Origin: Mycobacterium sp. | Lineage (GTDB): Bacteria > Actinomycetota > Actinomycetes > Mycobacteriales > Mycobacteriaceae | Reading direction: 5' to 3' | DNA length: 64,000 nt | Assembly (NCBI GenBank): GCA_018882965.1 | Contig: VEQY01000002.1 | Span: 1 to 64,000, forward strand | In this document: positions 22,626 to 32,329 of the stretch, piece after piece | How positions within the stretch are numbered: the stretch's first letter is position 1 | Layout: every line of letters begins with the position of its first letter | Translations under genes and position numbers: made by a program | Notes under the pieces: generated by a model | What the model was told of the DNA's origin: nothing | The model's database searches: none | The model's input: the letters and a program-made list of their open reading frames with translations, nothing else

Positions 22626-23324
22626 ATGCCGATTAACCGCCGCAAGGTCCTCGGCGGAGCGGGCCTGGCCGGTGCGGCTGCCGCCGCCGGGGCGGGCGTG
22701 GACCGACTGCTCGTCAGCAGCCAGTCCGGCCCGCGCACCGGACCCGACTCGCCGGCCGGCGCACTGGCCGACGACGCGGCGCGCTTCGGTGACCCCCGTA
22801 TCCCCGCAGAGTTGATCACCTCCCAGTCGCACCTGTTCCGGCTCGGCGCCGAGCAGCCCCAGACACACGAGGGAGGCTCGTTCCGCCAGGCATCCGGGGA
22901 GAATTTTCCGATCCTGCGCGGGCAGGAGGCCAGCATCGTGCTGCTGACCCTGCAGCCCGGCGGCATCCGCGAACCGCACTGGCATCCCAGTGCCTGGGAA
23001 CTGAACATCGTCACCAGCGGGGTCGCGTCCTGGCTCGTCATCGACGGCAACGGGAACCACGAGAGTTTCGAGCAGCAGGCCGGCGATGTGGTGTTCGCCC
23101 CGCAGGGTTCCTTCCACTACTTCGAGAACCGCGGCCCGGCGGACATGAAGATCGTGATCATCCAGAACACCAGCGCGCCGGAGGACAGGGACAACATCGG
23201 CATCGGCGAGTCGCTGAGCAGGCTGCCGTCCCGCGTGCTGTCCGCGATCTTCGGCGTCCCCGCGGAAACCTTCGACACCTTCCGGAAGATCGACAAGTCG
23301 ATCGTCATCCTGCGATCCACATAG
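22626..23324 (+). CDS. Tat-exported cupin paralogue
   Basis: This 232-residue protein repeats the neighbouring cupin after a twin-arginine leader, NRRKVLGGAGLAGAAAAAGAG, with the RRKVLGG motif followed by a hydrophobic stretch. The cupin motifs GGIREPHWHPSAWELN and FAPQGSFHYFENRG keep all metal ligands. Tat export implies folding, probably with metal, before crossing the membrane. The gene starts 21 bases after its paralogue, so the pair arose by tandem duplication, with gain or loss of the leader. Substrate is unknown; oxalate decarboxylase-like is the nearest label. Confidence 0.87.
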   Translation: MPINRRKVLGGAGLAGAAAAAGAGVDRLLVSSQSGPRTGPDSPAGALADDAARFGDPRIPAELITSQSHLFRLGAEQPQTHEGGSFRQASGENFPILRGQEASIVLLTLQPGGIREPHWHPSAWELNIVTSGVASWLVIDGNGNHESFEQQAGDVVFAPQGSFHYFENRGPADMKIVIIQNTSAPEDRDNIGIGESLSRLPSRVLSAIFGVPAETFDTFRKIDKSIVILRST

Positions 23325-23479
23325 TCCCAGTTCAACGCATCTAAACGGGGGTCGTTGTCCTCGTTTCGTAGGACGGGAAATCATCAACCGCCGGGTCGGT
23401 TGGACCGATGCCGGCGACGCCGCGCAGAACAGATAGTGGGTTCAGACGTCATCGCGACGCCTGAAAGGAACCCACGGAC

Positions 23480-24634
23480 ATGACCACGCTTCTCGAGCAG
23501 ATCCCCTCGCTGGCCCGGGCGTTCGGCCCCGGCCCGGTCGCGCGGGACGACGCACCCGCAGCCCGGCCCCAGCCCGCGATCGTCCTCACCGACGACGCCT
23601 TCCAGACTCCGCGCGCCAAGGTCGCGCACGGCCTGGTGCGCGGCAGCACCCGTTTCGACATTCGCGCCGTCGTGGACTCCACCTGCGCCGGCGCCGACGC
23701 CGGGATCCTGCTGGAGGGCCGGCCCGCCGGCATCCCCGTCGTCGCCGATCTGGCCAGGGCCCGCTTCCTGGCCGGTGACGGCCGTCCGGCGGCCATCCTC
23801 GGAGTGGCCCCGCACGGCGGCCGGCTCACTCCCGAACTGCATGCCGAACTCGTGCGGGCGCTGCACCACGGCTTCGACATCGTCAGCGGTCTGCACGACT
23901 ACCTCTGCGACGACGCGGTGATCGCCCCGCTGGCCCAGCGCCTCGGCGCGACGCTCACCGACGTCCGCAAGCCGCCGACCCACCGGCCGCTGCGGTACTG
24001 GACCGGCGAGGTGACCGACCTGCGCGCGACCCGCGTGGCGGTGCTGGGCACCGACTGCATGGTCGGCAAGCGCACGACGTCGCGTCTGCTCGTCGCGGCA
24101 CTGCGCGAGGCGGGCACCTCCGCGGAGATGATCCACACCGGCCAGACCGGCTGGATGCAGGGCGGCCGCTACGGCATCGTGCTGGATTCGATGCCCTGCG
24201 ACTTCGTCGCCGGGGAAATCGAGGGCGCGATGCTGGAGTGCGCGGCCGGAGCCGATCCCGACGTCATGGTCCTGGAGGGCCAATCGGCACTGAGCAACCC
24301 GGCGGGCAGCGGAGCGGGCTCGCGCGGCATCCTGGTCGCCGGCGACGCGCACGCGATCGTGCTGCAGCACAGCCCCGCGCGGATCTACTTCGACGGCCTG
24401 GAGGACCGCGGCTTCCGGATTCCCGACATCGCCGACGAGATCTCGCTGCTGGAACGTTTCGGCCGCCCGGTGTGCGCGGTGACGATCAACACGACGGGCA
24501 TGGACCCGGTGACGGTCGACGCGGAGTGCGCTCGGCTCGAACAACGCCTGGGCCGCCCGGTGGTCGCTCCTCTGGAGCACGGCATCGCCCGCGTGGTCGA
24601 TGCGGTGCGCGGTGTTGCCGCCGCACGGAACTGA
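23480..24634 (+). CDS. DUF1611 (DgcN-type) P-loop protein
   Basis: This 384-residue protein has the two-part DUF1611 layout: an N-terminal Rossmann-like domain (about 25-160) and a P-loop-like C-terminal domain with GTDCMVGKRTTS near residue 195 and HTGQTGWMQGGRYGIVLDS after it. Members named DgcN have been linked to D-glutamate metabolism together with the racemase DgcA; no dgcA-like gene is visible here. The ATG is preceded by GAAAGGA. An MFS-type transporter gene starts 11 bases after the stop, suggesting joint use on an imported or exported compound. The function is therefore a family-level suggestion only. Confidence 0.72.
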   Translation: MTTLLEQIPSLARAFGPGPVARDDAPAARPQPAIVLTDDAFQTPRAKVAHGLVRGSTRFDIRAVVDSTCAGADAGILLEGRPAGIPVVADLARARFLAGDGRPAAILGVAPHGGRLTPELHAELVRALHHGFDIVSGLHDYLCDDAVIAPLAQRLGATLTDVRKPPTHRPLRYWTGEVTDLRATRVAVLGTDCMVGKRTTSRLLVAALREAGTSAEMIHTGQTGWMQGGRYGIVLDSMPCDFVAGEIEGAMLECAAGADPDVMVLEGQSALSNPAGSGAGSRGILVAGDAHAIVLQHSPARIYFDGLEDRGFRIPDIADEISLLERFGRPVCAVTINTTGMDPVTVDAECARLEQRLGRPVVAPLEHGIARVVDAVRGVAAARN

Positions 24635-24644
24635 CACCGCCGCC

Positions 24645-25898
24645 ATGAAGAATTCCGTTGTCGCTGAATCACCGACCACCTGGCGTTCGGTCGGCGAGCA
24701 CCCCTGCCTGGCGGTGCTGTTGTGGGCCGCGCTACCGGTGGAGACCGCCGCCGCGGCCAATCTGGTGCTGCGGGTCGGCAACGTCGACGCCGCGGGCGGC
24801 GGCGTGCTGGGTGTGGGCGGTGCGTTCGCGGCGATGTCGCTGGCGTTCGCCCTCGCGGTGATCCCGGCCGGAGTGCTGGTCGACCGCACGCCGGCACGGG
24901 CAACCTTCGCCGTCGCGCTGGCAGTGCGCGCACTGCCGATGCTCATCGGCGGCATGCTCGCTCTCGGCGGCGCCCTGACCACGACCATGGTCGTCGCCCT
25001 GGCCGCCGCCGACGGACTGGCCATGGCACTGCTGCGGCCATCGTGGCAGCACTTCCAGGCCAGCCTGGTGCCCGCGGAGGCGGCCCGCGACGCGGCCGTG
25101 CTCGACGACTGGATCGCGCGAGCCGGCGCACTCGCCGGCGCGCTCGCCGGCGGAGTGATGGTTGCCGTCGGGCTCACCGGGGTCGGCCAGATTGGTTGCG
25201 CGGCAGGATTTCTACCGCTTCTGGTCGCGGTGGTGCTCGGGCTGGGAGCCGGAATCCGCTCGCGCGGCCGCCACTGCGACGCCTTGAGCACCGTGCGTGA
25301 CGCGTGGTCGGCTCTGCGGCATATCCCGCGACTGCGAACCGCGACACGCGCCGACGTCGTGCTGCAACTGGCGGTGCCGGTGGGTGTACTGGCCCCCGCG
25401 GTCACCGTCGCGGTTTCCGGGGTGGACTACCTGTGGCTGATCGCGTTGGCCGCCGCGATCGGCGCGCTGACCGGAATGAGCTTTCTGACCTGGGTGTGGC
25501 ATCGGGTCTGCCACGCACGACTGCTGCGCTACTCGGCCGCGCTGCTGGTCGGGGTGCTGGCCGTGCAAGCCGTGGCCTTGATCGGCGGCGCGCCGTCGCT
25601 GACTGCGGGGTGGCTGGGTGCGGCGTGCGTGACCGTCGCGGTCGCCGAGGCCGCCACCACCACGATGCTCGGGGTGACCGGCGCCATCGTTCAGGCCGAT
25701 GCGCCCGCAACCGTCCGCGGAGCGGTCACCGGGCTGGCCCAGGCGCCCCGGCACCTGGCCACGTTCGCCTCCGCGTCCGCGGTCGGGGTGGCGATGGCGT
25801 GGGCCGGACCGGCCCTCACACTGGCCATGGTTGCGGCGGCGCTGCTGGCGGCGGTACGGCTGCTGGGCGGGTTCGCGGGTCTGCAGAGATCCGGCTAG
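24645..25898 (+). CDS. MFS-like multi-spanning transporter
   Basis: This 417-residue protein has about twelve hydrophobic segments, an MFS-like loop 2-3 (VLVDRTPARATF), and Ala/Val/Leu-rich helices throughout, typical of a small-molecule antiporter. The ATG at 24645 was chosen over an upstream ATG at 24600 that overlaps the DUF1611 gene. Coupling to that gene by an 11-base gap is the only clue to substrate; an amino acid or related compound is a guess. It converges on the DUF1990 gene. Confidence 0.75.
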   Translation: MKNSVVAESPTTWRSVGEHPCLAVLLWAALPVETAAAANLVLRVGNVDAAGGGVLGVGGAFAAMSLAFALAVIPAGVLVDRTPARATFAVALAVRALPMLIGGMLALGGALTTTMVVALAAADGLAMALLRPSWQHFQASLVPAEAARDAAVLDDWIARAGALAGALAGGVMVAVGLTGVGQIGCAAGFLPLLVAVVLGLGAGIRSRGRHCDALSTVRDAWSALRHIPRLRTATRADVVLQLAVPVGVLAPAVTVAVSGVDYLWLIALAAAIGALTGMSFLTWVWHRVCHARLLRYSAALLVGVLAVQAVALIGGAPSLTAGWLGAACVTVAVAEAATTTMLGVTGAIVQADAPATVRGAVTGLAQAPRHLATFASASAVGVAMAWAGPALTLAMVAAALLAAVRLLGGFAGLQRSG

Positions 25899-25924
25899 GG
25901 CTCCAAGCCGCGTCGAGGTAGTCG

Positions 25925-26422
25925 CTAGACCGAGTCGAGGTAGCGGTGCGTCACCGTCCGCTGGGCCAGAGCCAGCACGGGCGCGCCCAGACGGCTCCAC
26001 CATCTCGCGGGCCGGGAGAACGCCACCACCTCGCTGTACACCCCGCCGTCGACGGGATCGAAGCGGACCCCGAACATCTCCTCACCCGACACCGCATGGC
26101 CGGGCAGGCTGCCGTAGGCGAAGCCGCGCCGGTCCGGCTCGTCGAGCACGTACACCACCCGACACGGTACGGCGAACGGCCCGAGGCGGCCGAGCACGTC
26201 GGTGCCCACCTGGGCGGTGGCAGTGGTGGCGGCGACCGTCAGCCCGGCCCCGCGCAACATGCCGTAGTGCATAACGGCGTCGGCGGCGCGTGCGAAGCGG
26301 TCCCGCCCCGATCCGATCCGCTGCGAGAGCCGGACATGGTGGTAACCGGCAGGCAGTGTTCCCGCGGTCGCGCCGACTTCGGGGTAGGTCAGCGGCAGGG
26401 TGGCGAGGTCGTGCAGATTCAT
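25925..26422 (-). CDS. DUF1990 family protein
   Basis: This 165-residue protein matches the DUF1990 family: an LPLTYPEVG opening, then YHHVRLSQRIGSGRDRFARAADAVMHYGMLRGAG, and a C-terminal half with FAYGSLPGHAVSGEEMFGVRFD. The fold is thought to be START-like/beta-rich and the function is unknown. The minus-strand start is separated by 58 bases from the divergent PGPGW membrane-protein gene, so they probably share a promoter region. Confidence 0.82.
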   Translation of the reverse strand: MNLHDLATLPLTYPEVGATAGTLPAGYHHVRLSQRIGSGRDRFARAADAVMHYGMLRGAGLTVAATTATAQVGTDVLGRLGPFAVPCRVVYVLDEPDRRGFAYGSLPGHAVSGEEMFGVRFDPVDGGVYSEVVAFSRPARWWSRLGAPVLALAQRTVTHRYLDSV

Positions 26423-26480
26423 GACGGCAGCACGGGTCCAGCATGCCGCACCCGCTCATCGGCGCACGTACTGTGAGCCC

Positions 26481-26909
26481 ATGACAGCCGACCCGCCCTC
26501 GGGAATCCGGGGCCGCTGGATGCATCACCGTGACCGGCTGCGGCAGCGGCGGACCGTCGACTTCGCCTATCGCGTCGCGGTGGGCGTGGTCGGTCTGGCG
26601 GTGCTGTTCGTCGGTATCGCGGCCATCCCGTACCCGGGACCGGGATGGGCGATCGTGTTCCTCGGGCTGGCCATCCTGGCCACGGAGTTCTACTGGGCCC
26701 ACCGCACGCTGAGCTACACCCGCGCCCGCTACGACACCGCGATGAGTTGGTTTCGTCGCCAGAGCTGGTGGGTCCAGGCCATCGGCGCGGTGCTCACCGC
26801 GGCTGCGCTGGTGGCGACCCTCTGGCTGCTGGGTGCGCTCGCGTGGTCGGCACGGCTGTTCGGTCTCGACCATCCCGCCCTGGACAGTCCGATCGGTCTG
26901 GGAGCCTGA
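26481..26909 (+). CDS. PGPGW-motif transmembrane protein (TIGR02611-like)
   Basis: This 142-residue membrane protein has the signature PYPGPGWAIVFLGLAIL between two membrane helices (residues 30-75), a basic loop, and a third helix near the end (GAVLTAAALVATLWLLGALAW). This pattern defines the PGPGW family of actinobacterial membrane proteins of unknown role. ATG 26481 was preferred to the GTG at 26400 because the upstream residues lack membrane-protein logic. It precedes thrS by 82 bases. That gap is filled by repeated CCGGCCG words with no recognised signal. Confidence 0.8.
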   Translation: MTADPPSGIRGRWMHHRDRLRQRRTVDFAYRVAVGVVGLAVLFVGIAAIPYPGPGWAIVFLGLAILATEFYWAHRTLSYTRARYDTAMSWFRRQSWWVQAIGAVLTAAALVATLWLLGALAWSARLFGLDHPALDSPIGLGA

Positions 26910-26991
26910 TCGGAGCTGCCGTTAGCATGGACGCGGCCGGCCGTGGCCTGCCGCGACCGGCCGTGACCGGCCGCAACCGAAAGTGACACCA

Positions 26992-29043
26992 GTGAGCGCC
27001 CCCGCCAGCCCCGCACCCGCAGCCCTGCTCAGGGTTGCGGCTGGAACCACCGCGGCGGCCGCGGTGCGCGAGGCCGGTCTGCCCGGTCGCGGTGAGCCGG
27101 ATGCGATCGTGGTGGTGCGTGACGCCGAGGGCACGCTGCGAGACCTGAGTTGGACCGCCGAGGTCGACGCCGACGTCACCCCGGTGGCCGCCGACACCGA
27201 GGAGGGGCGCAGCGTGATCCGCCACTCCGCGGCGCACGTGCTCGCCCAGGCGGTCCAGGAACTCTTCCCGGCGGCCAAGCTGGGCATCGGCCCGCCCATC
27301 ACCGACGGCTTCTACTACGACTTCGACGTCCCCGAGGCGTTCACTCCCGAGGATCTGGAGGCCCTGGAGAAGCGGATGCGCCAGATCCTCAAGGAGGGCC
27401 AGCTGTTCTCCCGGCGGGTGTACGCCTCGGCCGAGGAGGCCCGCCGCGAACTGGCCGGCGAGCCCTACAAGCTGGAGTTGATCGACGACAAGTCCGGCGA
27501 CGCCGACATCATGGAGGTCGGCGGTGACGAACTGACCGCCTACGACAACCTCAATCCCCGCACCCGCGAACGGGTGTGGGGCGATCTGTGCCGCGGTCCC
27601 CACGTGCCGACCACCAAGTACATCCCGGCGTTCGCCCTGACCCGCAGTTCGGCGGCGTATTGGCGTGGGGATCAGAACAACGCCAGCCTGCAGCGGATCT
27701 ACGGCACCGCGTGGGAGTCCCAGGAGGCCCTGGACCGCCACCTGGAACTTCTCGAAGAAGCCCAGCGGCGCGATCACCGGCGGCTGGGCGTGGAGTTGGA
27801 CCTGTTCAGCTTTCCCGACGAGATCGGTTCGGGGCTTGCGGTATTTCATCCCAGGGGCGGGATCGTCCGGCGCGAGCTTGAGGAGTATTCGCGGCGCAAG
27901 CACATCGAGGCGGGCTACGAGTTCGTCAACACCCCGCACATCACCAAGGAGCAGCTCTACATCACCTCCGGGCACCTGGAGTGGTACGCCGAGGGCATGT
28001 TCCCGCCCATGCACATCGACGCCGAGTTCACCGCCGACGGTGCGCTGCGCAAGCCGGGGCAGGATTACTACCTCAAGCCGATGAACTGCCCCATGCACCA
28101 TCTGATCTATCGGTCGCGGGGTCGCTCCTACCGCGAACTTCCGCTGCGGCTCTTCGAGTTCGGCACCGTCTACCGCTACGAGAAGTCCGGCGTCGTGCAC
28201 GGTCTGACCCGGGTGCGGGGGATGACGCAGGACGACGCGCACATCTACACCACCCGTGAGCAGATGCGCGACGAACTCGCCTCCCTGCTGCAGTTCGTGC
28301 TCGATCTGCTGGCCGACTACGGTCTCGACGACTTCTACCTGGAGCTGTCCACCAAGGACCCGGACAAGTACGTCGGCTCCGACGAGCTGTGGGAGGAGGC
28401 GACCGAGGTTCTGCGTGACGTCGCCGAATCCAGTGGCCTGCACCTGGTGCCCGACCCCGGCGGGGCGGCGTTCTACGGGCCGAAGATCTCGGTGCAGGTG
28501 CGCGATGCGCTGGGTCGGAGCTGGCAGATGTCGACGATCCAGCTGGACTTCAACATGCCCGAGCGCTTCGAGTTGGAGTACACCGCCCCGGACGGGTCGC
28601 GTCAGCAGCCCGTCCTGATCCACCGAGCGCTGTTCGGCTCGATCGAGCGCTTCTTCGGCATCCTCACCGAGCACTACGCCGGGGCCTTTCCGGCCTGGCT
28701 GGCACCGGTGCAGGTGGTCGGGATACCCGTCGCGGAAAACCACGTCGGCTACCTGGAAGACGTTGCCGCCGAGCTCACGTCGCACGGCGTGCGCGTGGAG
28801 GTCGACGCCAGCGACGATCGGATGGCCAAGAAGATCGTCAACCACACCAACCAGAAGGTCCCGTTCATGCTTCTGGCCGGCGATCGTGACGTCGAGGCGG
28901 GCGCGGTGAGTTTCCGGTTCGGTGACCGCAGTCAGATCAACGGCGTGCCCCGCGGCGATGCGATAGCCGCCATCCGGGCGTGGATCGCCGACCGCGAGAA
29001 CGCGGCTCCCAGTGCCGAGTCGGTGAAGGTCGGCGGTGACTGA
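26992..29043 (+). CDS. thrS: Threonyl-tRNA synthetase
   Basis: This 683-residue class II synthetase charges tRNA-Thr. A TGS-like domain occupies residues 1-65, the editing domain begins with [11 protein letters not shown] (His-x3-His, about 78-82), and the catalytic core has [20 protein letters not shown] (motif 2) and a zinc-binding Cys in MNCP. The C-terminal anticodon domain ends in [18 protein letters not shown] 26992 was chosen because the protein then begins MSAPASPAP, like mycobacterial ThrS; GTG 26983 is three codons upstream. The HIT gene overlaps its 3' end, starting the PIM operon. Confidence 0.96.
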   Translation: MSAPASPAPAALLRVAAGTTAAAAVREAGLPGRGEPDAIVVVRDAEGTLRDLSWTAEVDADVTPVAADTEEGRSVIRHSAAHVLAQAVQELFPAAKLGIGPPITDGFYYDFDVPEAFTPEDLEALEKRMRQILKEGQLFSRRVYASAEEARRELAGEPYKLELIDDKSGDADIMEVGGDELTAYDNLNPRTRERVWGDLCRGPHVPTTKYIPAFALTRSSAAYWRGDQNNASLQRIYGTAWESQEALDRHLELLEEAQRRDHRRLGVELDLFSFPDEIGSGLAVFHPRGGIVRRELEEYSRRKHIEAGYEFVNTPHITKEQLYITSGHLEWYAEGMFPPMHIDAEFTADGALRKPGQDYYLKPMNCPMHHLIYRSRGRSYRELPLRLFEFGTVYRYEKSGVVHGLTRVRGMTQDDAHIYTTREQMRDELASLLQFVLDLLADYGLDDFYLELSTKDPDKYVGSDELWEEATEVLRDVAESSGLHLVPDPGGAAFYGPKISVQVRDALGRSWQMSTIQLDFNMPERFELEYTAPDGSRQQPVLIHRALFGSIERFFGILTEHYAGAFPAWLAPVQVVGIPVAENHVGYLEDVAAELTSHGVRVEVDASDDRMAKKIVNHTNQKVPFMLLAGDRDVEAGAVSFRFGDRSQINGVPRGDAIAAIRAWIADRENAAPSAESVKVGGD

Positions 29044-29587
29044 CGAGCGCCCGCCGATGGTCGACACCGGGGTGGGGGATCCGGATCGCCTGCAGCGCCT
29101 GTGGACGCCGCACCGGCTGAGCTACATCGTGGAGACGCCGCGGCACCGTGACTCGGTGCAGGCCCGGCAACCCTTCACCGAGATCCCGGCACTCTCCGAT
29201 GAGGACGGGCTGGTCGTGGCCCGAGGTGAACTGGTCTACGCGGTTCTCAATCTCTATCCCTACAACCCGGGCCACCTCATGGTGGTGCCCTACCGCCGGG
29301 TCTCGGAGTTGGAGGACCTCACCGATGCCGAGAGTGTCGAGCTGATGATGTTCACGCAGCAGGCCATCCGGGTGATCAAGTCGGTGTCGCGGCCGGACGG
29401 CTTCAATGTCGGGCTCAACCTCGGCCGCTCAGCCGGCGGCTCCCTGGCCGAGCACCTGCACGTGCACGTGGTGCCCCGCTGGTCCGGCGACGCCAACTTC
29501 ATCACCGTGGTCGGGGAGACCAAGATCATCCCGCAACTGCTGCGTGACACCCGCACGCTGCTGGCCGACGAATGGGCGGGCCGGTGA
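29036..29587 (+). CDS. HIT-family AP4A phosphorylase/hydrolase
   Basis: This 183-residue HIT protein has the triad HLHVHVV (His140, His142, His144) and the substrate loop [16 protein letters not shown]. Its M. tuberculosis equivalent, Rv2613c, cleaves diadenosine tetraphosphate (AP4A), a by-product of stressed tRNA synthetases, which suits its overlap with thrS. The GTG start lies eight bases inside the thrS 3' end. Its stop in turn overlaps pgsA by four bases. Confidence 0.92.
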   Translation: MTDERPPMVDTGVGDPDRLQRLWTPHRLSYIVETPRHRDSVQARQPFTEIPALSDEDGLVVARGELVYAVLNLYPYNPGHLMVVPYRRVSELEDLTDAESVELMMFTQQAIRVIKSVSRPDGFNVGLNLGRSAGGSLAEHLHVHVVPRWSGDANFITVVGETKIIPQLLRDTRTLLADEWAGR

Positions 29588-30258
29588 GCGATTTCTACCT
29601 GATGACGCGCGCGGCCTACGCCAAGCTCAGCGCGCCGCTGGCCAAGGCCGCGCTGCGGGCGGGACTGACCCCCGACACCGTCACCATCATCGGCACCGCC
29701 GGAACGGTGCTGGCGGCGCTGACCCTGTTCCCGATCGGCCAGCTGTGGTGGGGAGCGGTGGCAGTGTGGTTCTTCGTGCTCGCCGACATGCTCGACGGCG
29801 CGATGGCGCGGGAGCGTGGTGGCGGCACCCGCTTCGGGGCAGTCCTTGACGCGGTATGCGACCGGATCAGTGACGGCGCGGTGTTCTGCGGGCTGCTGTG
29901 GTGGGCGGCCTTCGGACTGCGCAGCACCTCGCTGGTGGTGGCGACGCTGATCTGTCTGGTCACCTCCCAGGTGATCTCCTACATCAAGGCCCGCGCCGAA
30001 GCCAGCGGGCTCAATGGCAACGGCGGGCTTATCGAGCGACCCGAACGGCTGATCATCGTGCTGGCCGGGACGGGCCTGTCGGATCTGCCGGGATTTCCGA
30101 TTCCCGCCGTGCTGCCGGTGGCGATGTGGCTGTTGGCCGTTGCCAGCCTGCTCACCGTCGGGCAGCGACTGCATTCGGTGCGGAGCTCTCCCGGCGCGAT
30201 GGATCCCACTCGCGGGGCCGAGCAGGGCAGCGGTGAGCCGGGAAGCGCGCAGCCGTGA
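29584..30258 (+). CDS. pgsA: CDP-alcohol phosphatidyltransferase, phosphatidylinositol phosphate synthase
   Basis: This 224-residue membrane enzyme joins CDP-diacylglycerol to inositol-1-phosphate, the first committed step of phosphatidylinositol and PIM synthesis. The full CDP-alcohol motif is present: Asp71-Gly72, Ala75-Arg76, Gly85, Asp89 and Asp93 (DGxxARx8GxxxDxxxD), and the PI-specific RPERLIIVLAG segment follows. Four or five further hydrophobic helices are visible. GTG 29584 (MSDFYLM) is preferred over ATG 29572 because it resembles other mycobacterial starts and overlaps the HIT stop. It is the first of three overlapped PIM genes. Confidence 0.94.
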   Translation: MSDFYLMTRAAYAKLSAPLAKAALRAGLTPDTVTIIGTAGTVLAALTLFPIGQLWWGAVAVWFFVLADMLDGAMARERGGGTRFGAVLDAVCDRISDGAVFCGLLWWAAFGLRSTSLVVATLICLVTSQVISYIKARAEASGLNGNGGLIERPERLIIVLAGTGLSDLPGFPIPAVLPVAMWLLAVASLLTVGQRLHSVRSSPGAMDPTRGAEQGSGEPGSAQP

Positions 30259-31187
30259 AGGCGGGGCCTGTGGCGCTGCGCAGTCGGGCATCCTGGGGGG
30301 ACTGGGGATACGCGGCGGGCTGGCAGGTGGTGCGCGCGATGCCGGAAAGCCTGGCGCGCAACCTATTCGGCGCTGGCGCACGCTATGCCGCACGGGGCGG
30401 CGGGCCGCAGCAGCTGCGCAAGAACTTGGCCCGGGTGATCGGCACGACACCCGAGAGGGTCCCCGACGCGCTGATTCGCGCTTCGCTGGCCTCCTACGCG
30501 CGCTACTGGCGGGAGGCATTCCGGCTTCCTGCGATGGACCACGTCGCGCTGGCCCGGCGGCTCGACGCGGTGTTCAAGGGAGCGGAGAAGTTCGACGACG
30601 CGTTGCGCGGTGGCCGGGGCGCGGTGATGGCGCTGCCGCACAGCGGCAACTGGGACATGGCCGGGGTGTGGCTGGCCCAGAAGTACGGCACCTTCACCAC
30701 GGTCGCCGAGCGGCTCCAGCCCGAATCGCTCTACCGCCGCTTCATCGACTACCGGGAGAGCCTGGGTTTCGAGGTGCTGCCGCTGACCGGAGGCGAGCGC
30801 CCGCCCCTGGAGATCCTCGCCGAGCGCCTGCGCGCGAACAGGTTCGTCTGCCTGATGGCCGATCGCGATCTCACCCGGGCCGGGGTGCCGGTGGAATTCT
30901 TCGGCGAGCCGACCCGGATGCCTGCGGGTCCGGCGAAACTGGCGATCGAAACCGGTGCGCCGCTGCACCCGGCGCACGTCTTCTACGACGGGCAGGATTG
31001 CGTGGTCCAGATCGACGACGCCCTGGACACCGGTTCCAGCGACGTCGGGGCCATCACCCAGGCGCTGGCCGACCGATTCGCCGTGAACATCGCCGCGCAT
31101 CCGCAGGACTGGCACATGCTTCAGCCGCTATGGCTGGCCGACCTCTCTGAGCAGCGGCGCGCGGGCCTCGAGGGGCACGGGGCCTGA
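30255..31187 (+). CDS. patA: Phosphatidylinositol mannoside acyltransferase
   Basis: This 310-residue LpxL/HtrB-family acyltransferase adds palmitate to the mannose of PIM1/PIM2 on the inner membrane face. The catalytic motif HSGNWD is at about 132-137, followed by the ERLQPESLYRRF acceptor segment and a RxLTRAGVPVEFFGEP stretch. GTG 30255 overlaps the pgsA stop by four bases, and its own stop shares a base with the pimA ATG. This matches Rv2611c in the same position. No signal peptide, as expected. Confidence 0.93.
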   Translation: MKAGPVALRSRASWGDWGYAAGWQVVRAMPESLARNLFGAGARYAARGGGPQQLRKNLARVIGTTPERVPDALIRASLASYARYWREAFRLPAMDHVALARRLDAVFKGAEKFDDALRGGRGAVMALPHSGNWDMAGVWLAQKYGTFTTVAERLQPESLYRRFIDYRESLGFEVLPLTGGERPPLEILAERLRANRFVCLMADRDLTRAGVPVEFFGEPTRMPAGPAKLAIETGAPLHPAHVFYDGQDCVVQIDDALDTGSSDVGAITQALADRFAVNIAAHPQDWHMLQPLWLADLSEQRRAGLEGHGA

Positions 31188-32329
31188 TGCGTATCGGGAT
31201 GGTGTGCCCCTACTCCTTCGACGTGCCCGGCGGGGTGCAGTCCCACGTGCTGCAACTCGCCGAGGAGATGCGCTCACGCGGCCACGAGGTCAGCGTGCTC
31301 GCCCCGGCCTCCGACGACGTCGATCTGCCCGACTACGTCGTCTCGGGCGGCAAAGCCGTCCCGATTCCCTACAACGGGTCGGTGGCCCGGTTGCGCTTTG
31401 GCCCCGCCACCCACCGAAAGGTCAAGAAGTGGCTCGCCGACGGCGACTTCGACGTGCTGCATCTGCACGAACCCAATGCCCCGAGCCTGTCGATGCTGGC
31501 GCTGATGATCGCCGAGGGTCCGATCGTCGCCACCTTCCACACCTCGACGACGAAGTCGCTGACCCTCAGTGTCTTTCAGGGCATCCTGCGGCCGTGGCAC
31601 GAGAAGATCGTCGGGCGCATCGCGGTCTCCGATCTTGCCCGGCGCTGGCAGATGGAGGCGCTCGGGTCTGACGCGGTGGAGATCCCCAACGGGGTGGATG
31701 TCTCCGCGATCGCCGCGGCGCCCCTGCTCGCCGGATATCCGCGTCCGGGAAAGACCGTGCTCTTCCTGGGTCGCTATGACGAACCGCGCAAGGGCATGGC
31801 GGTGCTTCTCGATGCGCTGCCCGGCGTGGTCGAGCATTTCGGCGACATCGAGATCCTCGTCGTCGGGCGTGGCGACGAGGACGACTTACGCGAGGAGGCG
31901 GGGGCGCTGGCAGTCCACCTGAAGTTTCTCGGCCAGGTCGACGATGCGCAGAAGGCCTCGGCGCTGCGCAGTGCCGACGTCTACTGCGCGCCCAACACCG
32001 GCGGCGAGAGTTTCGGCATCGTGCTCGTCGAGGCGATGGCGGCCGGGACCCCCGTGGTGGCCAGTGATCTCGATGCCTTCCGCCGGGTGCTGGAGGACGG
32101 CGAGGCCGGGCGGCTGGTGCCGGTCGAGGATCCCGATGCCCTGGCCGCAGCGCTCATCGAAGTGCTCTCCGACGACCGGCTTCGTGCCCGCTACGTCACC
32201 GCGGCGACGGCGGCGGTGCAGCGCTACGACTGGACGGTGATCGCCGACGAGATCATGCGGGTGTACGAGACGGTGGCCGCCGCCGGTGCGCGGGTGGCGG
32301 TGGCCGGCCCGGCCGGCCGGGGGGGTTGA
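31187..32329 (+). CDS. pimA: Phosphatidylinositol mannosyltransferase PimA
   Basis: This 380-residue GT4-family enzyme transfers mannose from GDP-mannose to phosphatidylinositol, the first mannosylation. The N-terminal Rossmann domain opens with MVCPYSFDVPGGVQSHV (the GGVQ loop contacts the acceptor), HLHEP and FHTST follow, and the C-terminal domain has the sugar-nucleotide motif ESFGIVLVEAMAAGTPVVAS (Glu-x7-Glu). The ATG lies in the patA stop. It ends by overlapping the next membrane-protein gene. Confidence 0.96.
   Translation: MRIGMVCPYSFDVPGGVQSHVLQLAEEMRSRGHEVSVLAPASDDVDLPDYVVSGGKAVPIPYNGSVARLRFGPATHRKVKKWLADGDFDVLHLHEPNAPSLSMLALMIAEGPIVATFHTSTTKSLTLSVFQGILRPWHEKIVGRIAVSDLARRWQMEALGSDAVEIPNGVDVSAIAAAPLLAGYPRPGKTVLFLGRYDEPRKGMAVLLDALPGVVEHFGDIEILVVGRGDEDDLREEAGALAVHLKFLGQVDDAQKASALRSADVYCAPNTGGESFGIVLVEAMAAGTPVVASDLDAFRRVLEDGEAGRLVPVEDPDALAAALIEVLSDDRLRARYVTAATAAVQRYDWTVIADEIMRVYETVAAAGARVAVAGPAGRGG

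Noticed and set aside
26910-26991. T-box or attenuator before thrS
   Set aside because: The gap is repeated CCGGCCG words without a T-box sequence or an antiterminator pair.
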